Below the pieces are notes generated by a model, which had not been told where the DNA came from, did no database searches, and worked only from the letters and a program-made list of their open reading frames with translations. A program made the position numbers and the translations under genes. DNA of 64,000 bases from positions 62,001 to 126,000 of the forward strand of contig VHBC01000003.1 in the NCBI GenBank assembly GCA_016872115.1. The letters run 5' to 3'. Of the stretch, positions 56,682 through 64,000 are shown one piece after another. The DNA is from Sphingomonadales bacterium (GTDB lineage: Bacteria > Bacteroidota > Bacteroidia > Flavobacteriales_D > Crocinitomicaceae). Within the stretch, counting starts at the first letter, position 1. Each line of letters starts with the position of its first letter.

Positions 56682-57392
56682 ATGTGCTACAGTAATTCTT
56701 CTACTTCCACAACTCAACAACTCGCTGAGCGTTACCAAAAACTGCAGCCCGGAAAACCCATAGAGTTACAATATTACTTTGCCTCGGGGTTTCAATTTCC
56801 AGAATGGCATACTATTACCAATGATCAAACCTTGCAACAAATGCGCTGGGGTTTGCTGCCAAGGTGGTTTGGTGGTTCAAACCCGATTGAATTTGCTTCT
56901 AAAACCCTCAATGCACGTCTTGAAACTGCTGCAGAAAAAGCCTCATTCAAACACCTATTAACATCTAACCGATGTTTGGTACCATCTACTGGATTTTTTG
57001 AATGGCAAACCATAGGTAAAAAGAAGGTGCCCTTTTATATTAAGCATAACAGCCAGCCTGTTTTTTCAATAGCTGGATTGTTCGATACCTGGCTAGATCC
57101 AAAGACTGGAATTAAAGTTCAAACGTTTACCATTCTTACCACACAGGCGAATACACTTATGGCTGAAATTCACAATTCAAAGCAACGCATGCCCTTGATT
57201 TTAAATCAAAATGAAGAGGCAACTTGGCTCAACGGGCTTGTGCAGCCGGAGACGTTTGCCGATCGCAGTAAGCTGGCTTTAGCTGCTTGGGAAATTGATA
57301 AAAAAACTGTGCTCGGAAAGAATGCTAACGTACAAACGATCAACCAACCATTCTCCAATCGTTTTGAGGAACAGTTGGGCTTATTTGACTAA
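56682..57392 (+). CDS. SOS response-associated peptidase family protein (SRAP; YedK/HMCES-like)
   Basis: Forms a covalent, shielding crosslink to abasic sites in single-stranded DNA. The 236 residues keep the catalytic set: C2 directly after the initiator Met (which must be removed), N77 in LNARLET, E107 in STGFFEWQ and H164 in EIHNSKQRMPLIL. MRWGLLPRWFG (55-64) and ASKTLNARLETA are the family signature. It sits alone after the groEL terminators. Whether it is SOS induced cannot be judged, as I see no LexA-type palindrome. Confidence 0.93.
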   Translation: MCYSNSSTSTTQQLAERYQKLQPGKPIELQYYFASGFQFPEWHTITNDQTLQQMRWGLLPRWFGGSNPIEFASKTLNARLETAAEKASFKHLLTSNRCLVPSTGFFEWQTIGKKKVPFYIKHNSQPVFSIAGLFDTWLDPKTGIKVQTFTILTTQANTLMAEIHNSKQRMPLILNQNEEATWLNGLVQPETFADRSKLALAAWEIDKKTVLGKNANVQTINQPFSNRFEEQLGLFD

Positions 57393-57397
57393 CTTTG
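57390..57397 (+). promoter_or_regulatory. -7 element (TAACTTTG) for the downstream lipoprotein gene
   Basis: Exact TAnnTTTG overlapping the SRAP stop codon, 26 nt before the lipoprotein ATG. A TTTG lies 23 nt upstream (57363-57366), slightly too far for the consensus. Confidence 0.38.
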
Positions 57398-57423
57398 GCA
57401 TTACAATTGCTAGTCGCATTTCG

Positions 57424-58089
57424 ATGAAAATACTATTCAGCTTTTTACTGCTACTTTCGTTGGTTTCTTGTATAGAAATTTCAGACGACATCACTATAAA
57501 AAACGATGGTTCGGGAACATTTCGATATAAAATTAACCTGAGCGAGAGCCTTGTTAAAGTTAATTCAATTTTGGCGCTAGACAGCTTAAATGGTAAGCCA
57601 GTTCCAAGCAAGGCTGAAATCAGTGCCAAAATCAATGAATTCGTTCGGTTGCTAGATGCGCAAAGCGGCATTACAAACGTGCTCGTCGAAGAAAATTACA
57701 CCGATTACATCTTTAAATTTTCCTGCGACTTTACAAATATCAAACAATTACAAGATGCGATTCGACTCACGATCGAGCAAATAACCAATGAGAAATACCC
57801 TGTTGGCGCCGAGCAATATTGGTTAAGTTGGGACGGTACCACCCTCGTACGGACTATTCCTGCATACTTTACGCAACAAATCAAGAACTTTAAATTCGAA
57901 GACGATGAAAAGCTCAAAACAGGTGTATACGCTTCAATTACCCGTTTTGAGCGCCCGGTAGCGTCATTTGAGAATAAATTAGGAGCGCTTAGTAAAAATC
58001 AAATGTCTGTACTTGTTCGGACCAATACTTTTGATTTAAAGAATAACCAACACCTTCTCGACAATACAATTGTTTTGACACCAAGGTGA
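57424..58089 (+). CDS. Uncharacterised lipoprotein
   Basis: A 221-residue predicted lipoprotein: MKILFSFLLLLSLVSC is a clear signal with C16 as the lipidated residue. The mature part starts IEISDDITIKNDGSGTFRYKINLS, a pattern I associate with LppM-like or DUF3153-like beta-sandwich lipoproteins of Bacteroidota, without certainty. It then has a helical stretch (KAEISAKINEFVRLLDAQSG) and more beta structure. The ATG at 57424 is chosen because the signal peptide begins there; the longer frame overlaps the SRAP gene. It is the first of three uncharacterised envelope genes in a row (44 nt before the next). Function unknown. Confidence 0.78.
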   Translation: MKILFSFLLLLSLVSCIEISDDITIKNDGSGTFRYKINLSESLVKVNSILALDSLNGKPVPSKAEISAKINEFVRLLDAQSGITNVLVEENYTDYIFKFSCDFTNIKQLQDAIRLTIEQITNEKYPVGAEQYWLSWDGTTLVRTIPAYFTQQIKNFKFEDDEKLKTGVYASITRFERPVASFENKLGALSKNQMSVLVRTNTFDLKNNQHLLDNTIVLTPR

Positions 58090-58133
58090 TACTCGTGGAT
58101 TATGTTTAACTTCGCAGTATCTAATTTTCGCTT

Positions 58134-60008
58134 GTGACTCATCAAATTCAACGTTTTTATTGGCTTTCACTTGCCCTCTTTTGTATGCCATTTTCGTGGG
58201 CTCAACTAAAGTCTATTCAGTCCGAACAGCTTTTGCCCAAAGATGCCGTTACTGTATTTAGTATTAATAATATCAGTTTATTACAGAAAATTTCCATGGA
58301 TGAACTCGTGAATTATGAGTTTATGTCCGAGGTGCATCAGGAATTATTCGATGGCTCGACCTCGGGTAAAACCCTTAAAGATGCTGGCTTAGATTTCAAC
58401 CAACGTCTGAACCTTTTCTACGGCAAAACCAACACCCATGAGCTTACGGGTTTTACTTTTGGTGTTTCTGATCGCAAGGCATTATTCGAAGTTTTCGATG
58501 ATTTTCAAAACCTAGAATCAGATATTCCGGGCTTGGCTGTTTACGGAACTTTTTTCAATAATTTAATGATTAAAGACAATGTTGCGTTACTCATTCGCAT
58601 CGAGCCAACCATGGAACACATCGATGAAGTAACAGATTCTATTTGGTTTGCGCGCGGCAATGAAATGCCTTTCGATTTTTTTGACGACCAAATCAGTCCC
58701 GATCCCGAAAATATACTTGACGAGGAAACCTTTGAAGACAACCCCAATACCAATATATTTCCGGAAGCTACCGAAAATCCACTCGTCAAAAATTACTACG
58801 AATTACGCGATAGCGTTCAAATGATGCTCCAAGAAGCAGCTCTATCTGCTGTAATTCAAGAAATTTTTGTTCAAGGCGCCAATCTCTACAATACAGACAC
58901 CCGATTTGCTGCTCAGTTAGCGCATCAGGCCGAGGGTGCTTTTTACCTAGACAACGCTCGCAATCTGGATAAATCACAAGGTCTTTGGTATTTTCAGACC
59001 GTACTGCCTACACTCTACAAAGACATTCAGGAGCTATATGCCGGAAATGTAATTCTTGGTGACTTATTCTTACGAGACAACCAAATTGATTTTGAGGTTG
59101 ATGCGCTTTACGGCCCAGCTTTAGGAAGCATTTATCAACAAATGAACGATGCGCGCTTCGACAAACGTGTACTCGATTATATTCCGGCTTCAAGTCCAGC
59201 GTATTTTACATATAATATCAACTTGCAACAGGCTTATGACCAAGCCTTTAAGGTGCTTTTACCACTGCTTTCTGATGAGAAAAATGCGCAAATCGCCATG
59301 AACGTTCTGACACTTGAGTTGCTCAATGAATTTATCAATAAGGAGGCACTGTTTGATACGTACAAAGGCAGTATGTTTGGCACCTTCAATGGGATTAAAA
59401 AAGTGACCACCAAAAAAATCGAATTCACCTACGATGAAGAATCCTTCGAATACGAGGAGCGCGAAACCCAAACCCAAACAGACATGCCCATCTTTACCAT
59501 GGGTTTTTCAACAGCACGTCCAGATATTCCGGAGCTCATTCTTAAGCACATGGGAAGACTCACCTCTCGTATCCAACGCTTTGATAACTACTGGCGTATC
59601 GACAACGCAATTTTAGATGCCGCACCGCTTTACATCATCAATACAGGTAAGCTTCTCATTCTGAGCAACGACGAAGACCTGGCTCGTTTTCATTCCAAGG
59701 GTTACGGCAAAGAGGCTTTGGGTAATAAAGCAAGCAAAAAAGCAATGCGCAGCGGTTTTATGTATGGTAAAGTCGATGTCACCCAAACCCTAGATCGTTT
59801 TCCAACAGAAGTACTCACGCCGCGCAATGCCGAAATCGTAGCCTCATTAAAAGGCAAATCGGGCCAGCTTGAACTCACCTCTACTGAAACAGATGCGGCG
59901 CATACACGTTTCAAACTCAGTTACCACTTTGAAGGCCAAGAAGCTCCGGGTAAACACTTCCTTGATTTAGTGAACTCACTTTATGTGATTTATACTTTGA
60001 ATCCTTAA
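58134..60008 (+). CDS. Uncharacterised secreted protein (DUF4836/DUF3352-like)
   Basis: A 624-residue exported protein of unknown function. The start is a GTG at 58134, preceded in frame by a stop; residues 2-23 (THQIQRFYWLSLALFCMPFSWAQ) are a signal peptide. The mature part begins LKSIQSEQLLPKDAVTVFSINN, the LPKDA... pattern typical of DUF4836/DUF3352-type proteins, followed by GLDFNQRLNLFYG and LTGFTFGVSDRKALFEVF. Residues ~165-225 are very acidic. A charged tract (YDEESFEYEERETQTQTD) lies near residue 440. No membrane span follows the signal. It looks like a diverged paralogue of the next gene, which starts 4 nt after its stop. Confidence 0.75.
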   Translation: MTHQIQRFYWLSLALFCMPFSWAQLKSIQSEQLLPKDAVTVFSINNISLLQKISMDELVNYEFMSEVHQELFDGSTSGKTLKDAGLDFNQRLNLFYGKTNTHELTGFTFGVSDRKALFEVFDDFQNLESDIPGLAVYGTFFNNLMIKDNVALLIRIEPTMEHIDEVTDSIWFARGNEMPFDFFDDQISPDPENILDEETFEDNPNTNIFPEATENPLVKNYYELRDSVQMMLQEAALSAVIQEIFVQGANLYNTDTRFAAQLAHQAEGAFYLDNARNLDKSQGLWYFQTVLPTLYKDIQELYAGNVILGDLFLRDNQIDFEVDALYGPALGSIYQQMNDARFDKRVLDYIPASSPAYFTYNINLQQAYDQAFKVLLPLLSDEKNAQIAMNVLTLELLNEFINKEALFDTYKGSMFGTFNGIKKVTTKKIEFTYDEESFEYEERETQTQTDMPIFTMGFSTARPDIPELILKHMGRLTSRIQRFDNYWRIDNAILDAAPLYIINTGKLLILSNDEDLARFHSKGYGKEALGNKASKKAMRSGFMYGKVDVTQTLDRFPTEVLTPRNAEIVASLKGKSGQLELTSTETDAAHTRFKLSYHFEGQEAPGKHFLDLVNSLYVIYTLNP

Positions 60009-60012
60009 AAAT

Positions 60013-61341
60013 ATGTACCGCAAGTTTTTGACCCTCGTACTCATTGCAGGTAGTCTTGGCTTGGTACTTTTTGTGCGTTCGTTTTTATTTGAACAACCAA
60101 AAACACCTCGGCTCCTTGATCGCTTGCCAAGTGCCGATTTCCTAGGCAAAGCCAATATTCTCGAGCTTGCCAAAGAAACCAACTCCTTACTGCAGTACAA
60201 CAAGCTCTCCATGCGCGACTTCACAACCTATGAATTTTTGTTGGGTCAGGGCAAACAATACGGCATCGATTTGGAGTCTAATTTGTATATTTTCGTTAAT
60301 GAAAATGGTAACTGGGGCGCACTCATCCGCTTGACAGATTCCTCTAAAGTCAGTCTTGGCATTGAACGCTTGTCAAAATATAGCGAATTAAAAGATTCTA
60401 TTGTTGCTGGTAACCGTTATTATTATATTGCCAAAGAACAATCTTACCTGCATTATGGTAAAGATTATGCCCTTATTTATCAGGGTACCGATTTCATCAA
60501 AACACTCAATCAAGTAGTGTCTGCTCATTACGGCGCACAACAAAAGGTATGGCGTCGTTTTCTGCGTCAAAAGCAATTCAAAGACGAACATTTGGTATTT
60601 TATGCAAATTGGCCAAAACTCAAAAAATTTGATGTTGAAACCGCCATGTTTGCCCATGACAGCGACTCTTTAGGTCTCCGACTCAAGAGCTATATTAAAA
60701 AAAGAACACCGCTTTATTTCTCCTTGAAATCTAATGGCCTGACTTACCTCAGCAACGTGCAAACCGACCGTCTGATCGACATTCACCTAGATGTATCAGA
60801 ATTCAAGCAGCAACGCCAAGATTCAGTATATGTGCAGCTGGCCAAACTGAGCCGCAAAATCGGCTTTCCGTTCGAACGCTTTATGGCTGCTTGGAACGGT
60901 GATCTCGTTTACCAAGAAGGTGGCAAACAAGTGCAAGAAGTGCGTTACATCGAGACGGTCCTCGATGAAGATTTCAACGAAACCGAGGTAGAACGTGTGC
61001 GTTTGGACACCGTTCCTGGTTTTGCAGTCTTGACTTCTTTAAATAGAAGTGCTCCTCTGTTTATTGGTAAATTGACGCAAAAAGGTTTGTTGCGACAAGA
61101 AGAGGATGGCTACCGTTTTTTGTTTTCACCGCTGTTGCATTTTCAGAAATCTGGCCCATATTACCAATATTTCTCTGCCGCGACCTCTCCAAGATTAGCC
61201 CGCAGTAGGCAAAATCAGGTTTTATGGAAATACAAAGGGACCAAGTATTATTTTACGATCGATAAACTGACCCGTTACGAGATTTTTGGCTCCCTGCAAA
61301 TACCAGTTAAATCTATTTTACGTCGCAACAAACTGGTTTAG
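60013..61341 (+). CDS. Uncharacterised membrane-anchored protein, paralogue of the upstream gene
   Basis: A 442-residue protein with one N-terminal membrane segment (FLTLVLIAGSLGLVLFVRSFLF, 5-26) and a long extracytoplasmic part. The mature N-terminus (LLDRLPSADFLGKANILELAKE ... YEFLLGQGKQYGIDLESNLYIFV ... GALIRLTDSSKVSLGIERL) follows the same order of motifs as the preceding protein: LPxxx, N-x-x-x-L, YEF, GID/GLD with LYxF, then a segment ending xxSD/TDSS and L. No enzymatic motif is recognised. Its 3' end overlaps the convergent dusB by 4 nt. The pair with 58134 is likely co-translated. Confidence 0.75.
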   Translation: MYRKFLTLVLIAGSLGLVLFVRSFLFEQPKTPRLLDRLPSADFLGKANILELAKETNSLLQYNKLSMRDFTTYEFLLGQGKQYGIDLESNLYIFVNENGNWGALIRLTDSSKVSLGIERLSKYSELKDSIVAGNRYYYIAKEQSYLHYGKDYALIYQGTDFIKTLNQVVSAHYGAQQKVWRRFLRQKQFKDEHLVFYANWPKLKKFDVETAMFAHDSDSLGLRLKSYIKKRTPLYFSLKSNGLTYLSNVQTDRLIDIHLDVSEFKQQRQDSVYVQLAKLSRKIGFPFERFMAAWNGDLVYQEGGKQVQEVRYIETVLDEDFNETEVERVRLDTVPGFAVLTSLNRSAPLFIGKLTQKGLLRQEEDGYRFLFSPLLHFQKSGPYYQYFSAATSPRLARSRQNQVLWKYKGTKYYFTIDKLTRYEIFGSLQIPVKSILRRNKLV

Positions 61342-62330
61342 ACGAAAATAAATTCTTCTTGATGTGCTTCAATATAATCTAGGATTTCTAGAATTTCGTC
61401 TAGTTCAGAACTTGTAACGAGTCTTGTGCGGTATTCTTTGAAATGGCCCAATCCTTTGAAATAATTGGTGTAGTGCCGCTTCATTTCGGCTATGCCTAAT
61501 TTAGGGCCTTTCCATTTAATGCTCATCAGGAGGTGTTCACGGCAAGCCAAAACGCGCTCAGGCAGTGTAGGACCTTCTAATTTTTGCCCCGTTTGAACGT
61601 AGTGCTTGATTTCTCTGAAGATCCAAGGATAACCAATAGACGCGCGGCCGATCATGACGCCGTCGACGCCATATTTATTTTTGTACTCAAGTGCTTTTTC
61701 AGGAGAGTCGATATCGCCATTGCCAAAAACCGGAATTCGCATGCGAGGATTGTTTTTCACTTCGGCGATGAGCGTCCAGTCAGCCTCGCCTTTATACATT
61801 TGTTTGCGTGTCCTGCCGTGAATAGAAATGGCTTCGATACCGATATCTTGTAGTCTTTCGGCAGCGTCAACAACATTTTTGGTGTCGTCGTCCCAGCCCA
61901 GGCGCGTTTTAACGGTAACTGGTAATTTGGTTGCTTTGACAATTTCTTTTGTCAAGCGCACCATTTTCGGAATATCTTGTAACAATCCTGCTCCGGCACC
62001 TTTACAAGTGACTTTCTTTACAGGGCAACCATAATTGATATCGATGAGGTCGGGGTTGACGGCTTCAATTATTTGAGCTGACTGCACCATGCTTTCGGTT
62101 TCGGAACCAAATATTTGGATGCCAATGGGTCTTTCGTATTCAAAAATATCAAGTTTTTGACGGCTTTTGGCGGCATCTCGAATGAGCCCCTCGGAGGAAA
62201 TAAATTCGGTATACATGAGGTCAGCACCGTATTGCTTGCAAAGTGCTCTAAACGGCGGGTCACTGACGTCTTCCATTGGCGCCAATAGAAGCGGAAATTC
62301 ACCGAGTTCGATATCGCGAATTCTGGCCAT
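61338..62330 (-). CDS. dusB: tRNA-dihydrouridine synthase (DusB-like)
   Basis: FMN enzyme reducing uridine to dihydrouridine in tRNA, 330 residues. It shows LAPMEDVSDPPFRALCKQYGADLMYTEFIS, the active-site cysteine in DLIDINYGCPVKKVTCKGAGAGLLQ, VKTRLGWDD, AISIHGRTRKQMYKGEADW and VFGNGDIDSPEKALE, DGVMIGRASIGYPWIF. DusB versus DusA/C is inferred from length and from DINYGCPVKKV. It is 7 nt downstream of the guanylyltransferase gene and overlaps the convergent envelope gene by 4 nt. Confidence 0.94.
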   Translation of the reverse strand: MARIRDIELGEFPLLLAPMEDVSDPPFRALCKQYGADLMYTEFISSEGLIRDAAKSRQKLDIFEYERPIGIQIFGSETESMVQSAQIIEAVNPDLIDINYGCPVKKVTCKGAGAGLLQDIPKMVRLTKEIVKATKLPVTVKTRLGWDDDTKNVVDAAERLQDIGIEAISIHGRTRKQMYKGEADWTLIAEVKNNPRMRIPVFGNGDIDSPEKALEYKNKYGVDGVMIGRASIGYPWIFREIKHYVQTGQKLEGPTLPERVLACREHLLMSIKWKGPKLGIAEMKRHYTNYFKGLGHFKEYRTRLVTSSELDEILEILDYIEAHQEEFIFV

Positions 62331-62337
62331 TAGATGT

Positions 62338-63408
62338 CTAATTAAGCCCCATTGATTTGAGGTATTCTTTTAATTTTTGCTCATTGCTGAGTCTAAGTAC
62401 CATAAGTTTGTCGTCGCTATCAACAACAATATAATCTTGGAGGCCGTCGAGTAGAACCGTTTTGTTAGTGGGTACATTGACCAAGCAATTGTTGGTATCA
62501 AAGGCGTATACATTTTGACCAATGATGGAATTTTGCTGTTCGTCTTTTTGTAGATGTGCGATCAGGCTACCCCAGGTACCTAGGTCGCTCCAATCAAAAT
62601 CTGCCGATATCATACTGACATTTTGGGCTTTCTCCATAATGGCAAAATCAATTGAAATATCTGGGCAAGCAGCAAAAGCTGTTCGTAGGAAGTTGGCCTC
62701 TTCGTCGGTACCATATACAGCTGGTTGTGCGCTAAAGATGTCGTAAACATCTTGCTGATGGGATTTAAGCGCATCTAGAACAACAGCAGCTTTCCAAACA
62801 AAAATACCAGCATTCCAAAAGAAATTACCTGCCGATAAAAACGCTTCAGCAGTGGCTAAGTTTGGTTTTTCTCTGAATTGAAGTACAGGACACGCACTGC
62901 CTTTGATGGTGTTTTCTGTTTTTTCAAATTCAATATAACCGTAACCAGTGTCAGGTCGAGTAGGTTCAATTCCTAATGTAACTAATTGACCATTTTGAGC
63001 TGTTTGCCAAGCCGTTTCGATGATTTGTTCAAAGCGCGCTTCGTTGATAATTAGGTGATCTGCTGGTGAAACGAGTAAAGTGGCGTCGGTGTCCAGTGCA
63101 TTGATTTTTGCAGCGGCATAGGCAATGCACGGGGCTGTATTCTTGCGTTCTGGCTCGCAGAGCACCTGGCCTGCGGTGAGTTCTGGCAATTGCTCGAGCA
63201 CTAATTGCTCATAGGAAGTATTAGTGAGGATGTAAATGTGTTCGGACGGAATAAATTTATTCAGGCGTTCAAATGTGAGTCTAAGCAGAGACTTTCCAAT
63301 ACCTAAAACATCTAAAAATTGTTTAGGGTGTTCGGTGGTGGAAAGTGGCCAGAAGCGGCTGCCTACGCCACCTGCCATAATGAGTCCGTATGTATTTTTA
63401 CTATTCAT
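62338..63408 (-). CDS. manC: Mannose-1-phosphate guanylyltransferase
   Basis: Makes GDP-mannose from mannose-1-phosphate and GTP for cell-surface glycans. At 356 residues it is the single-domain form without the phosphomannose-isomerase C-terminal domain of bifunctional ManC/AlgA. The pyrophosphorylase signature is LIMAGGVGSRFWPLSTTEHPKQFLDVLG, and VSPADHLI, GYGYIEFE, FREKPNLATAEAFLSAGNFFWNAGIFVW and SIDFAIMEKA follow in order. One base separates its ATG from the stop of the SprT-like gene. It may supply the polysaccharide cluster 44 kb away or other mannosylated glycans. Confidence 0.93.
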   Translation of the reverse strand: MNSKNTYGLIMAGGVGSRFWPLSTTEHPKQFLDVLGIGKSLLRLTFERLNKFIPSEHIYILTNTSYEQLVLEQLPELTAGQVLCEPERKNTAPCIAYAAAKINALDTDATLLVSPADHLIINEARFEQIIETAWQTAQNGQLVTLGIEPTRPDTGYGYIEFEKTENTIKGSACPVLQFREKPNLATAEAFLSAGNFFWNAGIFVWKAAVVLDALKSHQQDVYDIFSAQPAVYGTDEEANFLRTAFAACPDISIDFAIMEKAQNVSMISADFDWSDLGTWGSLIAHLQKDEQQNSIIGQNVYAFDTNNCLVNVPTNKTVLLDGLQDYIVVDSDDKLMVLRLSNEQKLKEYLKSMGLN

Positions 63409-63409
63409 T

Positions 63410-64000
63410 TCAAATTGTAGTTACGGCAGCCAGCGCATGGATGAGGTAGACACGCTTACTGCTTTTTTCAGTGCAAAGATAACGAGTTCTGCGCAGTTCA
63501 CCTTTGATAAAATACTTGTTTTGAAGTATAAATTCAGCATGTATTGGCAGTTGTTCTAGTAAAGTAACTTGCCGCGCATCAAAGGTTTTGAGTATCCGGC
63601 TTAAATGTAGGTCAGATCCACTTGCGGCTTTAAGTTTAGTAAAGCTTTTCTCTAATGCCCGTTGCAAGTTGGGTGGCAATTGCTTACTTTCTAGTAAAGG
63701 AATTAAACGATGGCGAAAAGCATTTTTCCATTCGAGCCCATGAGGTTCTACGTCAAATCCATATTGGCGGTAAGTATCGAGATGGGCAATTTCGTGCAGT
63801 GAAGTGATCAGAAAGCTATACGGATTTAAATCGCCGTTGACTGTAATAATTGGCTTGCGTTGCAATGGATGAGAGCGAAAATCGCCAAGTTTTGTTTTAC
63901 GCCCCGGTACAATTTTAAATTGCACTCCTGCGGCGAGGATACAATCGGCTAAATAGGGCGCAAAATCTGCCGGTGCAAATTTACTGAGTGTGGAAATAAA
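63410..64000 (-). CDS. SprT-like zinc metalloprotease domain protein (partial, 5' end outside window)
   Basis: A predicted zinc metalloprotease-fold protein of the SprT/Spartan superfamily. The frame has no stop up to the right edge, so 196 C-terminal residues are visible and the start lies beyond 64000. A GTG at 63925 could be mistaken for the start, but upstream codons (LSKFAPADFAPYLADCIL) continue the usual SprT-like N-terminus. Zinc site: HEIAH (visible residues 69-73) with a third His in PHGLEWKNAF about 14 residues later. The KPIITVNGDLNPYSFLITSLHEIAHL context matches Bacteroidota SprT-like proteins. The function here is unproven; eukaryotic Spartan degrades DNA-protein crosslinks. Confidence 0.87.
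   Translation of the reverse strand, partial: FISTLSKFAPADFAPYLADCILAAGVQFKIVPGRKTKLGDFRSHPLQRKPIITVNGDLNPYSFLITSLHEIAHLDTYRQYGFDVEPHGLEWKNAFRHRLIPLLESKQLPPNLQRALEKSFTKLKAASGSDLHLSRILKTFDARQVTLLEQLPIHAEFILQNKYFIKGELRRTRYLCTEKSSKRVYLIHALAAVTTI

Noticed and set aside
63410..63925. SprT-like gene starting at the GTG at 63925
   Set aside because: Upstream codons up to the window edge have no stop and extend the conserved SprT-like N-terminus, so the gene is cut by the window edge.

Overview
The window is a stretch of chromosome from a member of the Bacteroidota, most likely of the order Flavobacteriales. The evidence is the gene order rplQ-carA-eno, the ssb-gldE-gldD gliding/T9SS genes, fusA followed directly by rpsJ without tuf, two proteins with type IX secretion (T9SS) C-terminal sorting domains, a TonB-dependent receptor with an N-terminal carboxypeptidase-regulatory-like domain, and promoters of the Bacteroidota type (TTTG, 18-21 nt, TAnnTTTG) ahead of many genes. 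Almost all of it is core genome. I see no rRNA, tRNA, CRISPR array, insertion sequence or prophage, and no gene-free stretch longer than 300 bases; the longest is the 180-nt topA/miaB divergent spacer.

Layout. 1-5577: a partial FklB-type prolyl isomerase (minus), then a plus-strand run (cytidine deaminase, DUF4494 protein, pdxH, M16 peptidase) converging on yggS and a DUF1015 gene. 5580-10936: minus-strand run of a comM-like ATPase, a secreted T9SS alpha/beta-hydrolase that resembles polyester/cutinase-type enzymes, and a TonB-dependent receptor. 11025-18976: a Kazal-like T9SS protein and a tightly coupled surface-polysaccharide cluster (flippase, polymerase, two glycosyltransferases, O-antigen-ligase-like protein, DegT aminotransferase). 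19074-22790: hbd (plus) against a Nudix gene, eno and carA (minus).

22894-39961 is one continuous minus-strand ribosomal superoperon: rpsL-rpsG-fusA, the S10-spc block, secY-infA-rpmJ and the alpha block ending in rpoA-rplQ. It includes two genes shorter than 60 codons (rpmJ, rpmD). Spacers are mostly 0-23 nt. The exception is a 75-nt gap between rpsK and rpsD that can fold into a nested hairpin, a candidate autoregulatory element. rplQ carries a long acidic tail encoded by seven 27-bp tandem repeats.

40150-50089 (minus): pdhB, clpX, clpP, an OmpA/TPR lipoprotein, folK, gldD, gldE, ssb and topA. 50270-56566 (plus): miaB, a stand-alone sigma-54 activator, lptE, a conserved hypothetical, secG, groES and groEL. 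56682-61341 (plus): an SRAP (YedK/HMCES-like) protein, a lipoprotein and two tandem uncharacterised envelope proteins that look like diverged paralogues. 61338-64000 (minus): dusB, mannose-1-phosphate guanylyltransferase, and a SprT-like metalloprotease that runs off the right edge.

No dramatic new multi-gene system is evident. The best leads are RNA/regulatory structures (rpsK-rpsD spacer, rplQ-carA nested inverted repeats, palindromes on the topA and ompA promoters), the secreted esterase beside a TonB receptor, the in-frame eno/Nudix junction with no ATG, and the paralogous envelope pair.
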